From Paenibacillus sp. CF384 (GTDB lineage: Bacteria > Bacillota > Bacilli > Paenibacillales > Paenibacillaceae), in assembly GCF_900106745.1 (NCBI RefSeq), contig NZ_FNNV01000007.1, positions 1-64,000 on the forward strand: a stretch of 64,000 bases of DNA, read 5' to 3'. Position numbers and translations under genes: made by a program. Each line of letters opens with the position of its first letter. The first letter of the stretch is position 1. Positions 51,581-61,249 of the stretch are shown here, one piece after another. A model generated the notes under the pieces. The model did not search any database. It was given only the letters and a program-made list of their open reading frames with translations, and was not told the origin of the DNA.

Positions 51581-52405
51581 CTAGCCCCCAAGCTCCCGCT
51601 CGAACAACTGCTGATTGCCCAAGTGGAACTTGCGCAGGTTGCGAGGGAACGGGCAGCCTTCAATGAGTGCATCAATCGCCGCCTGATCTCCTGCCGCGAC
51701 GGCTTCCCGCATGGCTGCTATGTATGCGAAATCCGCCGTTTGACGGCGTTTCATCTCCCCAACATCCATGGTCGAATTTCCGTGACCCGGGATCAAGCGC
51801 ATGATGGAATGCGAAGCCAAAATCGTATCCAGCTTGCTGATACTCGCCTCGTACAACGTGCTGCTGAAATAGATATACGGAAACTCAATGTCCGACCAGT
51901 AATCACCGGCTAGCAGCAGCCCAAGCGGCTCCACCACCGTGTACATGCCATCATCATTGTGCCCCGGTGACAGATAGAAAGTCAGCTTCGTTTCGCCGGC
52001 AAGCTGCAACACCTGACCATCGTACTCCGCTCGGTGCTGCACAACCGGATAAGCAATCTCATAGTCACGCTCCAAATAATAGCTGTCCTCGAAGTCCCGA
52101 ATTTGCTCGAGAATAGCATCCTTCTCAACCGAATTCTTATCCGCCAGAGCAGCAGATGCAATCACTTCCGCATCCAAGAAAGCTCCGTAACCAATAATGT
52201 GGTCGTAGTCCGAGTGCGTGAACAACACATACTTCGGCCTTCCGGCAGCAACTTTATCCGCGTACAACCGAATCTCTTCGACCTCGTGAGGCAGCCAGCA
52301 CGGATCGACGATAATGATGGCATCCTCGGTCTCAATGACAGCCGACATCGTCTTATACAGCGCGCTCTCAAACAGCGTCAGCGCTCCATCTCTACGTTTA
52401 ATCAT
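51581..52405 (-). CDS. MBL-fold metallo-hydrolase with altered metal motif
   Basis: A 274-residue metallo-beta-lactamase-fold protein. The usual metal motif H-x-H-x-D-H reads THSDYDHIIG near residues 76-85, with Asp in the second His position. Other ligands are the His in SPGHNDDGMY near 165, the Asp in LLLAGDYW near 184 and the His in IPGHGNSTMD near 225. The fold starts IIIVDPCWLP near 40. Asp may shift metal preference towards manganese or iron, or change the chemistry. ATG 52405 is chosen because GGGAGG lies about 12 bases before it. The substrate is unknown. Confidence 0.82.
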   Translation of the reverse strand: MIKRRDGALTLFESALYKTMSAVIETEDAIIIVDPCWLPHEVEEIRLYADKVAAGRPKYVLFTHSDYDHIIGYGAFLDAEVIASAALADKNSVEKDAILEQIRDFEDSYYLERDYEIAYPVVQHRAEYDGQVLQLAGETKLTFYLSPGHNDDGMYTVVEPLGLLLAGDYWSDIEFPYIYFSSTLYEASISKLDTILASHSIMRLIPGHGNSTMDVGEMKRRQTADFAYIAAMREAVAAGDQAAIDALIEGCPFPRNLRKFHLGNQQLFERELGG

Positions 52406-52493
52406 AACAACTGCATCCTCCCTATTTTGAACCCGAATATTTACTATGTATTTCACTTGTATTTGTCATTGTACGCACCTGCAAATAAACAAT

Positions 52494-52521
52494 CGCCCTC
52501 CAAGCTAAGCTTGGAGAGCGA
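52494..52521 (-). terminator. Terminator of the desaturase gene
   Basis: CGCTCTCCAAGC, loop TTA, GCTTGGAGGGCG with a following TTGTTT on the minus strand. It lies 11 bp after the stop codon. Confidence 0.8.
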
Positions 52522-52531
52522 TCCATCTCTA

Positions 52532-53572
52532 TTATAATTCCGCAGCTGCAGCCGCAGCTGTAGTTGTCTTCGCAACCCGCGTCAGCCGCTTCATATCGCG
52601 AAACCCGATTAATCTCTTGCTAGGCTCATGCCACAAGCGGAAATTAAGCGAGCTCAAGCTCGTAAGAATCGTAATCGTTCTAACATCCTGCATACGCGGG
52701 TTTGTCTCATGAACCGCTTCCAAGTTATAGTTTGGAATCCGAGGGCTTAAATGGTGGATATGATGGAAACCAATGTTGCCCGTAATCCAGTGCAGGATAC
52801 GCGGCAATCTATAATAAGAGCTGCCATGCATGGCGGCCTTCACGAAGTCCCATTCGGCATCCGCCTCATAATACGACTCCTCGAATTGATGCTGCACATA
52901 AAACAGCCAAATACCTGCAACACTTGAGATGAAGAAGATCGTACCCTGAATCAGAAGAAACGCCTGCCAGCCAACAGCCCAGATAAGCAGAGCCGTTACA
53001 GCCGCGATTCCGGCATTCGTAATATACGTATTGATCCGTTCTTTCGTACTCGCCCGTTTGCGATTGAAACGATAATCGATCAAGAAGATGTAAATCGGGC
53101 CAATCGTAAACATAATAAAAGGATTGCGATACAACCGATACACGAGTCGGCGCAGCGGTGAAGCGCTCAAATATTCGTCTACCGTCAGCGTCCAAATATC
53201 TCCCGTACCCCGACGATCGAGGTTGCCGCATGTCGCATGATGGACCGTGTGGCTATGCTTCCATTGCATATAAGGGACATAAGTCATGATGCCGGTAATG
53301 GTGCCGACGATATCATTGGCTTTGCGATTTTTGAAAAATGACTTGTGACAGCAATCATGGAAAATAATAAAAGTCCGAACGAGGAATCCGCCTGCAATCA
53401 TTGAAACACCGACTGTCAACCAAGGGGAGATGGATAAGCAGAGGTAAGCAGCGAGCCATAGCAGCACTACAGGTCCGATCGTGTTGATGATTTGCCAAAT
53501 ACTGTTCTTGAGCTTCGGTCGTTCAAATGCTGCAATTTCTTTACGCCAATGGCCTTGCTCAGCTTCTATCAT
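52532..53572 (-). CDS. Membrane fatty acid desaturase
   Basis: A 346-residue diiron membrane desaturase that adds double bonds to membrane lipids, probably in the cold. The three histidine boxes are intact: HDCCHKSFF near residue 73, HSHTVHHATCGNLDRRG near 107-123 and HHIHHLSPRIPNYNL near 270-284. Four membrane helices flank them. GAAGC-type upstream sequence gives only a weak ribosome site. The C-terminus ends in an Ala run (TTTAAAAAAEL). It is most like the delta-5/delta-12 acyl-lipid desaturases of Bacillales; the position cannot be fixed. Confidence 0.88.
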   Translation of the reverse strand: MIEAEQGHWRKEIAAFERPKLKNSIWQIINTIGPVVLLWLAAYLCLSISPWLTVGVSMIAGGFLVRTFIIFHDCCHKSFFKNRKANDIVGTITGIMTYVPYMQWKHSHTVHHATCGNLDRRGTGDIWTLTVDEYLSASPLRRLVYRLYRNPFIMFTIGPIYIFLIDYRFNRKRASTKERINTYITNAGIAAVTALLIWAVGWQAFLLIQGTIFFISSVAGIWLFYVQHQFEESYYEADAEWDFVKAAMHGSSYYRLPRILHWITGNIGFHHIHHLSPRIPNYNLEAVHETNPRMQDVRTITILTSLSSLNFRLWHEPSKRLIGFRDMKRLTRVAKTTTAAAAAAEL

Positions 53573-53691
53573 TCAGTTGTTTAGTCCTCTCTCCACGCTG
53601 CTTTTCTAAGTTTCATTGTATCAATAACGGTAGTACGAAAGATAGGCACAAGTCGTTCCAATAATTCTGACGAACTTTAGGAGGTGCCCGG

Positions 53692-54627
53692 ATGGTTTAT
53701 GACTGCATCATCATCGGAGGCGGAATCGCCGGACTGCAGGCCGCTATTCAGCTCGGACGATATGCGATGCACGATGTGCTCGTTATTGATTCCAGCGATG
53801 GACGCTCCAAGATCTGCCGCAGCTATCGAAATCTGCTGGGTTATCCTGATGGTGTATCCGGTGCTGCCCTCCGAGAGGCAGGTCTTGCACAGGCTGCCGA
53901 TTATGGCATCCAAGTCATAACAGACACCATTCTCGAAGCTCGAGGCATCGCGTCCAACCTGTTCAAGCTTCACGGCAGTAAGCCCGAGAACGCTGCTTAC
54001 CAATCGCGGACGCTGCTGATTGCCACGGGCGTCATGGACCGGCTGCCGGATTATCCGGAGCTGCGGCCATGTCTGGGACTCACCGTATTCGTCTGCCCGG
54101 ATTGTGACGGTTACGAGATAAGGAATCGCAGCACGCTCGTGCTCGGAGCCGGAGATGTAGGTGCCCGCATGGCGCTCACCTTGCGCACATGGACGGACAA
54201 GCTGCTCTACATCGACCAAGCGTCGGAATCCCAGACAATAAGCGCCTCCTTGCTAGAGCAGCTCGCCGCCGCTTCAATCCCTTATCAAAGAGCCGAGCAT
54301 CTGCACGTTCGCGCTGATCGAGATGGCAACCTGCAAGGTATTACCTTTCAGGATGGCACCCGCATCGAGGCCGATCGCGCTTTTCTCGCCTATGGCGGCA
54401 ATGAGGTGAGATCCTCGCTCGCCCGTCAGCTAGGCGCCAAGCTGCACGAGAACAGCCATATCTGGACGGAGCCGCGCAGCAAAATGACCAGTATCCCCGG
54501 CGTCTGGGCAGCCGGTGACGTTGCCGTACATGCCGAACAGGTGTCCATCGCAATGGGAGAAGGTGCACAAGCTGCAATCTGGATTCATAAGACACTGCTG
54601 AACATGAAGCAGCCGCAGCAGCCGTAA
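53692..54627 (+). CDS. Thioredoxin reductase-like FAD/NAD(P) oxidoreductase
   Basis: A 311-residue two-domain flavoprotein. The FAD motif CIIIGGGIAGLQAAIQLGRY lies at residues 4-23, a redox Cys pair CPDCDGYE near 137-144 matches the TrxR CxxC site, and the NAD(P) motif LVLGAGDVGARMALTL lies near 154. The final FAD motif WAAGDVAVHAEQVSIAMGEG near 270-289 is present. It probably reduces a disulfide or acts as a holin-like sulfhydryl oxidase. AGGAGGTG lies seven bases before the ATG. It is monocistronic. Confidence 0.88.
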   Translation: MVYDCIIIGGGIAGLQAAIQLGRYAMHDVLVIDSSDGRSKICRSYRNLLGYPDGVSGAALREAGLAQAADYGIQVITDTILEARGIASNLFKLHGSKPENAAYQSRTLLIATGVMDRLPDYPELRPCLGLTVFVCPDCDGYEIRNRSTLVLGAGDVGARMALTLRTWTDKLLYIDQASESQTISASLLEQLAAASIPYQRAEHLHVRADRDGNLQGITFQDGTRIEADRAFLAYGGNEVRSSLARQLGAKLHENSHIWTEPRSKMTSIPGVWAAGDVAVHAEQVSIAMGEGAQAAIWIHKTLLNMKQPQQP

Positions 54628-54723
54628 ACGCAGGCGACGTTCGTGACAGGGCCGCTGAGTCGCCTACGCCGGCCTTTCACGACACATATCCGGATCAACG
54701 AGGCTCCAACCCTACTTCGAGCC

Positions 54724-56169
54724 TCACTTGTTCGCAATATGTACTTTAAGCACTTTTCCTTTCACGGTCGTGTTCTTCATCGCCCGCAGGACAAGGGAGC
54801 CTTTTCCATTCAAAATCTCCACGAAGGTCGCACTGTCCTCAATCGTGATAATGCCGATATCTGCTGCGGTCATTCCTTCCAGCTTCGCGATCGTCCCGAC
54901 AAAATCCACTGCCCGCAGCTTCTTCTTCTTCCCCCCGCCAAAATACAGCTTCGTAATATCCTGGCTCAGCAGCTCTCGTTTATCGAGTCGAGGCGCATCC
55001 AGGGCACTCAGCTTCTCGTCGAAGGCTTCCTTAGCTTCCGCAACCTGCGCTGCGCTTGGCGGCTCTGCCCGAGGCAGCTCGAAGCCGATGTAGCCTTGAA
55101 TATCGTCGAGGTACCTGCCTTCACTCGGCGTAGCGAACGTAATTGCGATACCACTCTGTCCTGCCCTGCCTGTTCGGCCTGTACGGTGCACGAAGTTCTC
55201 TTTGTCCATCGGCAGGTCATAATTGATGACATGCGTAATATTCTCGATATCGATGCCGCGGGCCGCCAGATCGGTCGCCACTAAGTAGCGGAACTCCCGC
55301 CTGCGGAAGGCATGCATGACGCTGAAACGATCATTTTGCTCCATGCCGCCGTGGATTTTGTCGCAAGGATATCCGCTTTGTCTTAGCATACGGCTGACCT
55401 GGTCAACTGCTTCCTGCGTGCGGCAGAAAATCATGCAGCTGTCCGGATTTTGGATCGTAGTGACGGCCTTCAGCAGCTCCGGCTTTCTCTCATCCTTCAC
55501 GATGTAGAGCGTGTGAGCAATCCGATCCGTTGTAATGCCTGCCGTTTCAATCTCAATATCAACAGGGTCCTTCATATGTCGATGGCACAGCTGCTCCACG
55601 TCCGGCGGCAGCGTTGCGGAGAACAGCAGCGTGACTCTGTCCTTAGGCAGCTCCTTGATGATAGACTCCACCTGCTCAATAAATCCGCGGTTAAGCATCT
55701 CATCCGCTTCATCGATGACTAGGTAACGCAGCCGATCAACATCCAGGGTCCCGCGTTTGATATGATCCAGCACGCGCCCGGGCGTACCCGCGACGATATG
55801 GACCTTCTGCTGCAGCTCCAGCTTCTGTTGGGCGAACGGCTGCTTGCCATAGATGGCAACCGCCTTGATGCGCTTGAATCTGCCGATATTAATCAGATCC
55901 TCTTTGACCTGCCCTGCCAGCTCACGCGTTGGCGTCAGCACAAGCGCCTGCGGTCTGTTCTCCTCCCATTCCACGAGCTCGCAGATCGGGATGCCGAATG
56001 CGGCCGTCTTGCCGCTTCCGGTCTGGGATCGAACGGTGAGATCGCGATGTGCGAGCACCTCCGGGATGACTTTGCTCTGAACCGGTGTCGGTTCCGTATA
56101 ACCAAGATGATCTAGTGCACGAACGATTTCCTCGCTTAATGGATACTGTTGAAAAGGGTTTACTTGCAT
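54724..56169 (-). CDS. dbpA: DbpA/YxiN-type DEAD-box RNA helicase
   Basis: A 481-residue DEAD-box helicase acting on 23S rRNA during large-subunit assembly. The Q motif ([19 protein letters not shown] start), Walker [12 protein letters not shown] near 50, PTREL near 86, DEAD near 155, SATLP near 189 and [13 protein letters not shown] near 333 are intact. The C-terminal 75 residues form the DbpA-type RRM ([20 protein letters not shown]) that binds hairpin 92. The gene is monocistronic; its 5' end is 68 bp from the divergent HTH-TPR gene. Confidence 0.92.
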   Translation of the reverse strand: MQVNPFQQYPLSEEIVRALDHLGYTEPTPVQSKVIPEVLAHRDLTVRSQTGSGKTAAFGIPICELVEWEENRPQALVLTPTRELAGQVKEDLINIGRFKRIKAVAIYGKQPFAQQKLELQQKVHIVAGTPGRVLDHIKRGTLDVDRLRYLVIDEADEMLNRGFIEQVESIIKELPKDRVTLLFSATLPPDVEQLCHRHMKDPVDIEIETAGITTDRIAHTLYIVKDERKPELLKAVTTIQNPDSCMIFCRTQEAVDQVSRMLRQSGYPCDKIHGGMEQNDRFSVMHAFRRREFRYLVATDLAARGIDIENITHVINYDLPMDKENFVHRTGRTGRAGQSGIAITFATPSEGRYLDDIQGYIGFELPRAEPPSAAQVAEAKEAFDEKLSALDAPRLDKRELLSQDITKLYFGGGKKKKLRAVDFVGTIAKLEGMTAADIGIITIEDSATFVEILNGKGSLVLRAMKNTTVKGKVLKVHIANK

Positions 56170-56287
56170 AATTGCTCCTTCGCCGAACTATTGGGATGTT
56201 ACTAGTATAGCCTAATTTCACCTCGGTGCCGTTGTTTTGGTACAATCGTCTTACCATGAAATTGCGACAGGCAGGGGGCTCATCCCA

Positions 56288-57526
56288 GTGCATGAAGGGA
56301 AAATCATTAAATTCTACCGCGAACGAGCAGAATTGACGCAGGATCAATTGGGACTTGGCATCTGCTCGGATACCCATATCAGCAAAATCGAACGGGGCAT
56401 TACCGATTATTCGCAAGAAGTGCTGGATCTGCTGTGCGTGCGGCTTGGCATCAGCATGCAATGCGAGCTGGCGAAGTTCAGCAGCATCAAGAAAAGGCTG
56501 TACGATTGGCACGATGCGATCGTGAAGCAATTATCCGCGGAGATGGAAACGATTAAGTCAGAGCTCGAGCAGGAAGCGCTTCTGCAAATCTCCGAGTATG
56601 AAACGCTTTATTTGCTGCTTCAAGCGAAGTATCTGCTGCTTAAGAATCAAGCGGAGACGGCGCTGCGCATCCTTAATCGCATTCGCAAAACGGCGGTGAG
56701 GCTGCCCGATTTCGAAAGCAACCTCTTCAAGCATGTAGAAGGCCTCTACCATATATCCAAACAGAATCACGTGGAAGCCATCACGATCCTCAAGACTATT
56801 AACGATAAGGAATATAACAACCCGGAGTATTTCCACCATTTGGCGATGGCCTATCATACGATGAGATCTGAGGTCATGGCCTACTTCTACGCGGAGAAGG
56901 CGCGGAATTTCTTCAAGGAGATCAACTGCTTCCTCCGTGTCATCGATGCAGAGATGCTGATGCTCATTCAAGTGCAGGATGATCCGCAGCATGATTTTAA
57001 AGAAGTGATCGCGCGGTTCGAGAATTTGATTCAAAGCTGCGATATGTGTAACGCTCCCGACCGCAAAGCCAAAATCATTCATAATTTGGCCTATGAGTAT
57101 TTGCGTCGCAAGGATTATCAGAAATCGAGCAGTTTGTATTTACAATCCATGGAGCTTAAGAGTCCCCGAACCCTTCCCTATTTGCTGTCATTGGAAGGTT
57201 ATCTTCGGAGCTGCTTCAAGGGCATTCTGCTGCAGGCAGGCGAGCTGGAGCGATTGGCCCAGGTTGGCCTGACAGATGCTAAAGCCTTAAAGGATCCGGT
57301 GTTCATTCTGCTCTTCACGATGCTGCTTCTCCTGATAAATGGCAAAGAGGCGGAGTATTACCAGTATATGAACGAAGAGGCGCTGCCGGTCTTTCGTAAA
57401 TTCGGCTATGTGTACCTCATCAGACGGTCAGAACAGCAATTGTTTCATTATTACGCGCGAACGGGAAATACGGAAGCGGCGCTTCGGATGGGGCATTATC
57501 TCATTGAGGATCATGACATCCTCTAA
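56288..57526 (+). CDS. HTH plus TPR-repeat regulator (NprR/PlcR/Rap-like)
   Basis: A 412-residue protein with an N-terminal XRE helix-turn-helix (LTQDQLGLGICSDTHISKIERG near residues 14-35) and a long helical repeat domain of TPR type, as in peptide-sensing RRNPP regulators. TPR-like segments include LYLLLQAKYLLLKNQAETAL near 100 and AMAYHTMRSEVMAYFYAEKA near 195. It probably binds a short signalling peptide and DNA. The start is a GTG at 56288 with GGGGG about ten bases before it; no upstream ATG has a site. No small peptide gene is seen right after it, as might be expected for a Phr-type partner. Confidence 0.82.
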   Translation: MHEGKIIKFYRERAELTQDQLGLGICSDTHISKIERGITDYSQEVLDLLCVRLGISMQCELAKFSSIKKRLYDWHDAIVKQLSAEMETIKSELEQEALLQISEYETLYLLLQAKYLLLKNQAETALRILNRIRKTAVRLPDFESNLFKHVEGLYHISKQNHVEAITILKTINDKEYNNPEYFHHLAMAYHTMRSEVMAYFYAEKARNFFKEINCFLRVIDAEMLMLIQVQDDPQHDFKEVIARFENLIQSCDMCNAPDRKAKIIHNLAYEYLRRKDYQKSSSLYLQSMELKSPRTLPYLLSLEGYLRSCFKGILLQAGELERLAQVGLTDAKALKDPVFILLFTMLLLLINGKEAEYYQYMNEEALPVFRKFGYVYLIRRSEQQLFHYYARTGNTEAALRMGHYLIEDHDIL

Positions 57527-57544
57527 CTGCGCTTCCTAAACAAA

Positions 57545-57598
57545 CGACCCGCAGCAGGAACACTTCATTGTAAAGTGTCCCTGTGCGGGTCATTGTTT
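57545..57598. terminator. Bidirectional terminator
   Basis: ACCCGCAGCAGGAACACTT pairs with AAGTGTCCCTGTGCGGGT, followed by CATTGTTTTGG. It lies between the convergent HTH-TPR and CotD-like genes. Confidence 0.88.
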
Positions 57599-57608
57599 TG
57601 GAACGAAA

Positions 57609-57947
57609 CTATTTTCTGGTGCGTTTTTTGGAGGATGTTTTCGTGCGTTTGCCGCGTTTTACGCTCGAAACCATGACATCTTTCTCGGAATACGTGTAGC
57701 AGTGTTGATATACCGGGCAGCAGTGATGCTGCTTGACAACTTCTACGGCGTGAACAACGTTTACAAGCTGCGGATGGAAGACGTTCTCATATTGCGTAAC
57801 CGGAGGATCATAGATGGTTTGTGTAGGGCAGTCCGGACAGAATTGGTCGTTTGCGCCCGCCACCATGTTAGGTCCCATATTTGGTCCCATGTTTGGACCC
57901 ATGTTTGCACCGGCAACTTGGCCCATGTGTGGATAATTACGTTTCAA
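57609..57947 (-). CDS. cotD: CotD-like spore coat protein
   Basis: A 112-residue protein with the CotD signature FCPDCPTQTIYDPPVTQYEN near residues 36-55, then HPQLVNVVHAVEVVKQHHCC. The N-terminus has several MGPN repeats, the C-terminus is very basic (KRGKRTKTSSKKRTRK). It would be deposited in the inner spore coat by the mother cell. The start is a TTG with AAGGAG eight bases before it. The symbol is by family. Confidence 0.85.
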   Translation of the reverse strand: MKRNYPHMGQVAGANMGPNMGPNMGPNMVAGANDQFCPDCPTQTIYDPPVTQYENVFHPQLVNVVHAVEVVKQHHCCPVYQHCYTYSEKDVMVSSVKRGKRTKTSSKKRTRK

Positions 57948-58097
57948 GGTATAATCTCCTTCCTTGTTTTGGAATACACCACATTGTATTCACAGACGAG
58001 CAAGGCGGCCTGTACGCTTGCCATGGAAGGCGATGGCCTTCCGCGATTGCGCGGGTTTCCGTTCGGGAGAGATGCCGGGGATCCATCAGCAAACACG

Positions 58098-58134
58098 AAA
58101 AAACCGCCATGCATCTCTGCAGCGGCGGCTTTTC
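58098..58134. terminator. Bidirectional terminator after greA
   Basis: AAAAAACCGCC pairs with GGCGGCTTTT across a small loop. It serves greA on the minus strand. Confidence 0.85.
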
Positions 58135-58145
58135 GAAATATAGAA

Positions 58146-58625
58146 TCAGAGCGCTTTGATCTCAAGCAGCTCATACACGATAACACCCATCGGTGCATTT
58201 ACATGGATCCGGCTGCCTACCGTTTTCCCCAGCAGCTCTTTGCCAAGCGGGCTCTCGTAGGAAATTTTATTGTCCTGCACATCTGCTTCCGCGGGAGCTA
58301 CGATTTGATATTCAATCCGTTCGTTGAACTCCACATCGTTTAAGATGACCCTCGAGCCGATTTGAACCGAACCTGAATTATTGGGGTCGGTCTCCACGAT
58401 GCGGGCCGTATTGAGCATTTTTTCTAAGATGATGACGCGTGTTTCCAAGAACGATTGATCATTCTTCGCGGAATGATATTCGCTGTTCTCTTTCAAATCC
58501 CCGTAGCTAATGGCAAGCTTAATCCGTTCGGCCAGCTCCTTGCGTTTCACGTACTTGAGGTCGTCAAGCTCCTCCTGCAATTTAGCAAAGCCCTCTTTGG
58601 TCAAAATCATTTCTTCGTTAGACAT
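58146..58625 (-). CDS. greA: Transcription elongation factor GreA
   Basis: A 159-residue factor that rescues backtracked RNA polymerase by stimulating transcript cleavage. The N-terminal coiled coil carries the catalytic acidic tip DLKENSEYHSAK near residues 42-53. The C-terminal FKBP-like domain follows (VGSRIHVNAPMGVIVYELLEI). ATG 58625 starts MSNEEMILTKEGF with GGGAG about eight bases upstream, the typical GreA length; the longer frame is upstream extension. It is monocistronic. Confidence 0.95.
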   Translation of the reverse strand: MSNEEMILTKEGFAKLQEELDDLKYVKRKELAERIKLAISYGDLKENSEYHSAKNDQSFLETRVIILEKMLNTARIVETDPNNSGSVQIGSRVILNDVEFNERIEYQIVAPAEADVQDNKISYESPLGKELLGKTVGSRIHVNAPMGVIVYELLEIKAL

Positions 58626-58713
58626 CGTTACAGCTCCCGTTCCATGGAATTCCTCTATTCTACCCGATTTGGGGCCGAATGTCGCCTCGTGTACCCACCT
58701 CAATAATTGTTGA

Positions 58714-58747
58714 CAAAAAAAAGGCTCCCTATAAGAGGGAAACCTTC
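58714..58747 (-). terminator. Terminator of the small gene at 58774
   Basis: AAGGCTCCCT pairs with AGGGAAACCTT; the minus strand ends with TTTTTTTT. Confidence 0.85.
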
Positions 58748-58773
58748 ACAAAAATTGTTAAGCGATTCTGTCA

Positions 58774-59049
58774 TTAAAGATCGATCGCCACATGGGGTTT
58801 ACTGTAATGACTCACGCCTCCGCCGCCTACCATAACCTTGCCGCCTCTAGGGAAAACAAGCAATTTGGAAGCGCCGGTACTCAGCAGCACGGTTACCTTT
58901 GCATCATTTCGGGCGGCCGTATACACGACATACCCGCTTCTGGTTAGGGAGGTCCGCCAATAGTTACCAAACTCAGATCGGACTACTCGGCTGGAATAGA
59001 CCTGATTCTCTCGTTTGACCACCTTCGCTCGCGTTTTAGCTTTAGCCAT
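58774..59049 (-). CDS. Small basic protein of unknown function
   Basis: A 91-residue basic protein (MAKAKTRAKVVKRENQVYSS start). Short beta-strands and Gly-rich turns (GGKVMVGGGGVSHYSKPH near 68-85) suggest a small beta structure. It lacks cysteine and a membrane segment. AAGGATG before the ATG is a weak ribosome binding site; a good terminator follows. I do not recognise a family; it may be limited to Paenibacillaceae. Confidence 0.7.
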   Translation of the reverse strand: MAKAKTRAKVVKRENQVYSSRVVRSEFGNYWRTSLTRSGYVVYTAARNDAKVTVLLSTGASKLLVFPRGGKVMVGGGGVSHYSKPHVAIDL

Positions 59050-59092
59050 CGCTCGTACCCATCCTTCATCACGTAGTTAATCCTACGCTATC

Positions 59093-59944
59093 CTATTCCG
59101 AGGATGGAGGGACGATTGGACGCAATGGCACATAGATATCGAGCTCTGAATCCGCGCGTCCTTCTTGGCAACGAGCATCATAGTATTCATAATCATAACC
59201 GCGATCACCCATGCCGCGAAGCGTCTCTCCGGAAGCCGTGAGCCACTCGCCATAGATATAGCGGAAGGTCTCTCCGAGCAATTCGGTCGAACCCACATGC
59301 GTGAATACCGCATATCTTCCGCCCGGGATGGTATATACCACTGCGTCTCCCGGCATCGTTTGCAGCGGATCGGCCACCTCCGTGCCTGCCAAATAATCGA
59401 ACTCTCGCTCCCGATCTCCGCTTGTAAGCGGATTGTAAATCTCGAGCCCGAAGCAGACCCTCTCGTCTACCTTGCCCGGAATACTCGCCCAAATGCGGCT
59501 AAGCGATTTCCAGGCCTGCGCAATGTTGCGATCCTTCGTCGTATCCGTCGTGCATAACACGCCCGCGACATGAATCGTCTCACGGTTAATCAATACCGGC
59601 TCTCTCATCGTACACACTCTCCTTCGCAGGGATTGCGGAGGTTCTCCGAACCGTTTCATAAACGAGCGGATGAAGGATTCGTGGCTGCCATATCCGATGT
59701 CAAAGCCGATTCCCGTGCCGGACTGCTCCGAGTCCCGCAACCTTCTGGCAGCGTAAGCCAAGCGGCGCTCCCGAATATAGTGGGACAGCGTCTCTCCAGT
59801 GCAAGCATAGAACAGCCTGTGAAAATGAAACGGCGAATACCCCGCCAGCTTCGCGAGCTCCTCTAACCGAAGCTCCTCCTGCAAATGCTGTTCCACGTAA
59901 GCTGCAGCCCGCCATATTCCCTTATACCGCTCTTCCTCTTCCAT
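59093..59944 (-). CDS. AraC-family regulator with GyrI-like effector domain
   Basis: A 283-residue regulator of the SoxS/Rob-like kind. The AraC double helix-turn-helix is at residues 10-105 (LEELAKLAGYSPFHFHRLFYACTG, then GFDIGYGSHESFIRSFMKRFGEPP). Residues 120-283 form a GyrI-like small-molecule-binding domain (VVYTIPGGRYAVFTHVGSTELLGETFRYIYGEW). Such proteins often control drug or oxidative-stress responses. ATG 59944 is chosen because AAGGAGGTGAT lies seven bases before it. The gene stands alone. Confidence 0.9.
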   Translation of the reverse strand: MEEEERYKGIWRAAAYVEQHLQEELRLEELAKLAGYSPFHFHRLFYACTGETLSHYIRERRLAYAARRLRDSEQSGTGIGFDIGYGSHESFIRSFMKRFGEPPQSLRRRVCTMREPVLINRETIHVAGVLCTTDTTKDRNIAQAWKSLSRIWASIPGKVDERVCFGLEIYNPLTSGDREREFDYLAGTEVADPLQTMPGDAVVYTIPGGRYAVFTHVGSTELLGETFRYIYGEWLTASGETLRGMGDRGYDYEYYDARCQEGRADSELDIYVPLRPIVPPSSE

Positions 59945-60017
59945 TCGGATCACCTCCTTGCTCTCCATGTTAGGTCATTGCCGCTCGCTGCACCTGACAT
60001 TTCTTGCGAAGCTATAT

Positions 60018-60057
60018 CAAAAAAGGCGCATCGCCGAGTATGACACGGGATACGCCT
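60018..60057 (-). terminator. Terminator of rlmN
   Basis: On the minus strand AGGCGTATC pairs with GATGCGCCT and is followed by TTTTTT. It lies 26 bp after the stop. Confidence 0.8.
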
Positions 60058-60082
60058 AATCTGATTGTTCATGGTCGGCTGA

Positions 60083-61147
60083 TTATACAGTAGCCTTTAT
60101 TTGCTTACTCCGCAGCTGGCCGCAAGCCGCGTCGATATCTGTCCCGTGCTCGAGACGGACGCTGACGCTGACGGATTGCTTCTTCAATGCATCGTAGAAG
60201 ATGCGAATCGACTCCTGCTCGCTGCGCTGATACTGACTGTGTTCGTCGACAGGATTGTACGGAATCAAGTTCACGTTCACAAGCGGGCGGCGATCGCCGA
60301 TAAGCTCCGCAAGCTGCAGGGCATGCTCCAACTGGTCATTCACATCCTTGAGCAGAATATACTCAAGCGTCACACGGCGCTTATTCTTGCTCAAGTAATA
60401 ATCGATAGCCTTCATCAACGGTTCGATCGGAATCGCGCGATTGATCTTCATGATGCGCGTGCGGAGCTCATTATTCGGCGCATGCAGTGAGACCGCCAGG
60501 TTAACGCCTAGGTTGCGATCGGTAAATTCTACGATTTTGTCAGCCAGACCGCTTGTGGAAACGGTAATATGTCTGGCCCCGATGGCAAGACCCTTATGAT
60601 CCTTGACGGTTTCGATGAAGTCGACCATGTTCTCGAAATTATCGAACGGCTCCCCGATCCCCATCACGACGATGTGGCTGACCAGTTCGCCTTGCTGTGC
60701 GGCATCCAGATGCACTTGCACCTTCATAATCTGGCTGACGATTTCGCCCGCTGTCAGGTCGCGGCTCTTGGCAAGCAGGCCGCTTGCGCAGAAGCTGCAG
60801 CCGATATTGCAGCCAACTTGCGTCGTTACGCAGACAGACAGCCCGAATTTATGCCGCATGAGCACGGTTTCGATCAGATTGCCGTCATGCAGCTTGAGCA
60901 GGAACTTAATCGTGCCGTCGGCCGATTCTTGCTTGGTATGTTCGCCGAGCGTCTGAATGTCGAAGTGCTCTGCCAATAAAGCCAGGCAAGCCCCGTTCAC
61001 ATCCGTCATCGCCCCGAATGACATAACCCGCTTCCGGTAGAGCCAATCCCATACTTGCCGCGCGCGCGACGGTTTATGTCCATGCTCCCCAAGCCAGCTC
61101 GTGAGCTGGTCGAATGTGAAGCCATATATGGATGGTTTATGTTGCAT
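60083..61147 (-). CDS. rlmN: RlmN-type 23S rRNA A2503 methyltransferase
   Basis: A 354-residue radical SAM enzyme that adds a C2 methyl group to A2503 of 23S rRNA and to tRNA A37. The cluster motif is CNIGCSFC near residues 112-119, the glycine-rich SAM motif [12 protein letters not shown] follows near 168, and the catalytic Cys is in [10 protein letters not shown] near 336. The residues fit RlmN more than Cfr ([10 protein letters not shown] ending, no Cfr-like extension), but Cfr-like A2503 C8-methylases are close relatives, so paralogy should be kept in mind. No ribosome site is obvious close to the ATG. Confidence 0.85.
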   Translation of the reverse strand: MQHKPSIYGFTFDQLTSWLGEHGHKPSRARQVWDWLYRKRVMSFGAMTDVNGACLALLAEHFDIQTLGEHTKQESADGTIKFLLKLHDGNLIETVLMRHKFGLSVCVTTQVGCNIGCSFCASGLLAKSRDLTAGEIVSQIMKVQVHLDAAQQGELVSHIVVMGIGEPFDNFENMVDFIETVKDHKGLAIGARHITVSTSGLADKIVEFTDRNLGVNLAVSLHAPNNELRTRIMKINRAIPIEPLMKAIDYYLSKNKRRVTLEYILLKDVNDQLEHALQLAELIGDRRPLVNVNLIPYNPVDEHSQYQRSEQESIRIFYDALKKQSVSVSVRLEHGTDIDAACGQLRSKQIKATV

Positions 61148-61249
61148 ATCCGTTATCCTCTTTTCAACACCTTGTATTCGTCCCTATCTGACTAGTATTG
61201 TCCCAAAATTCCGAGACGAACACAAGGGCGGATCACGGCGTCTGCCATT

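Noticed and set aside
60083-61147. Cfr antibiotic-resistance methylase
   Set aside because: Cluster motif and tail fit RlmN; nothing specific to Cfr was recognised. Kept only as a caution.
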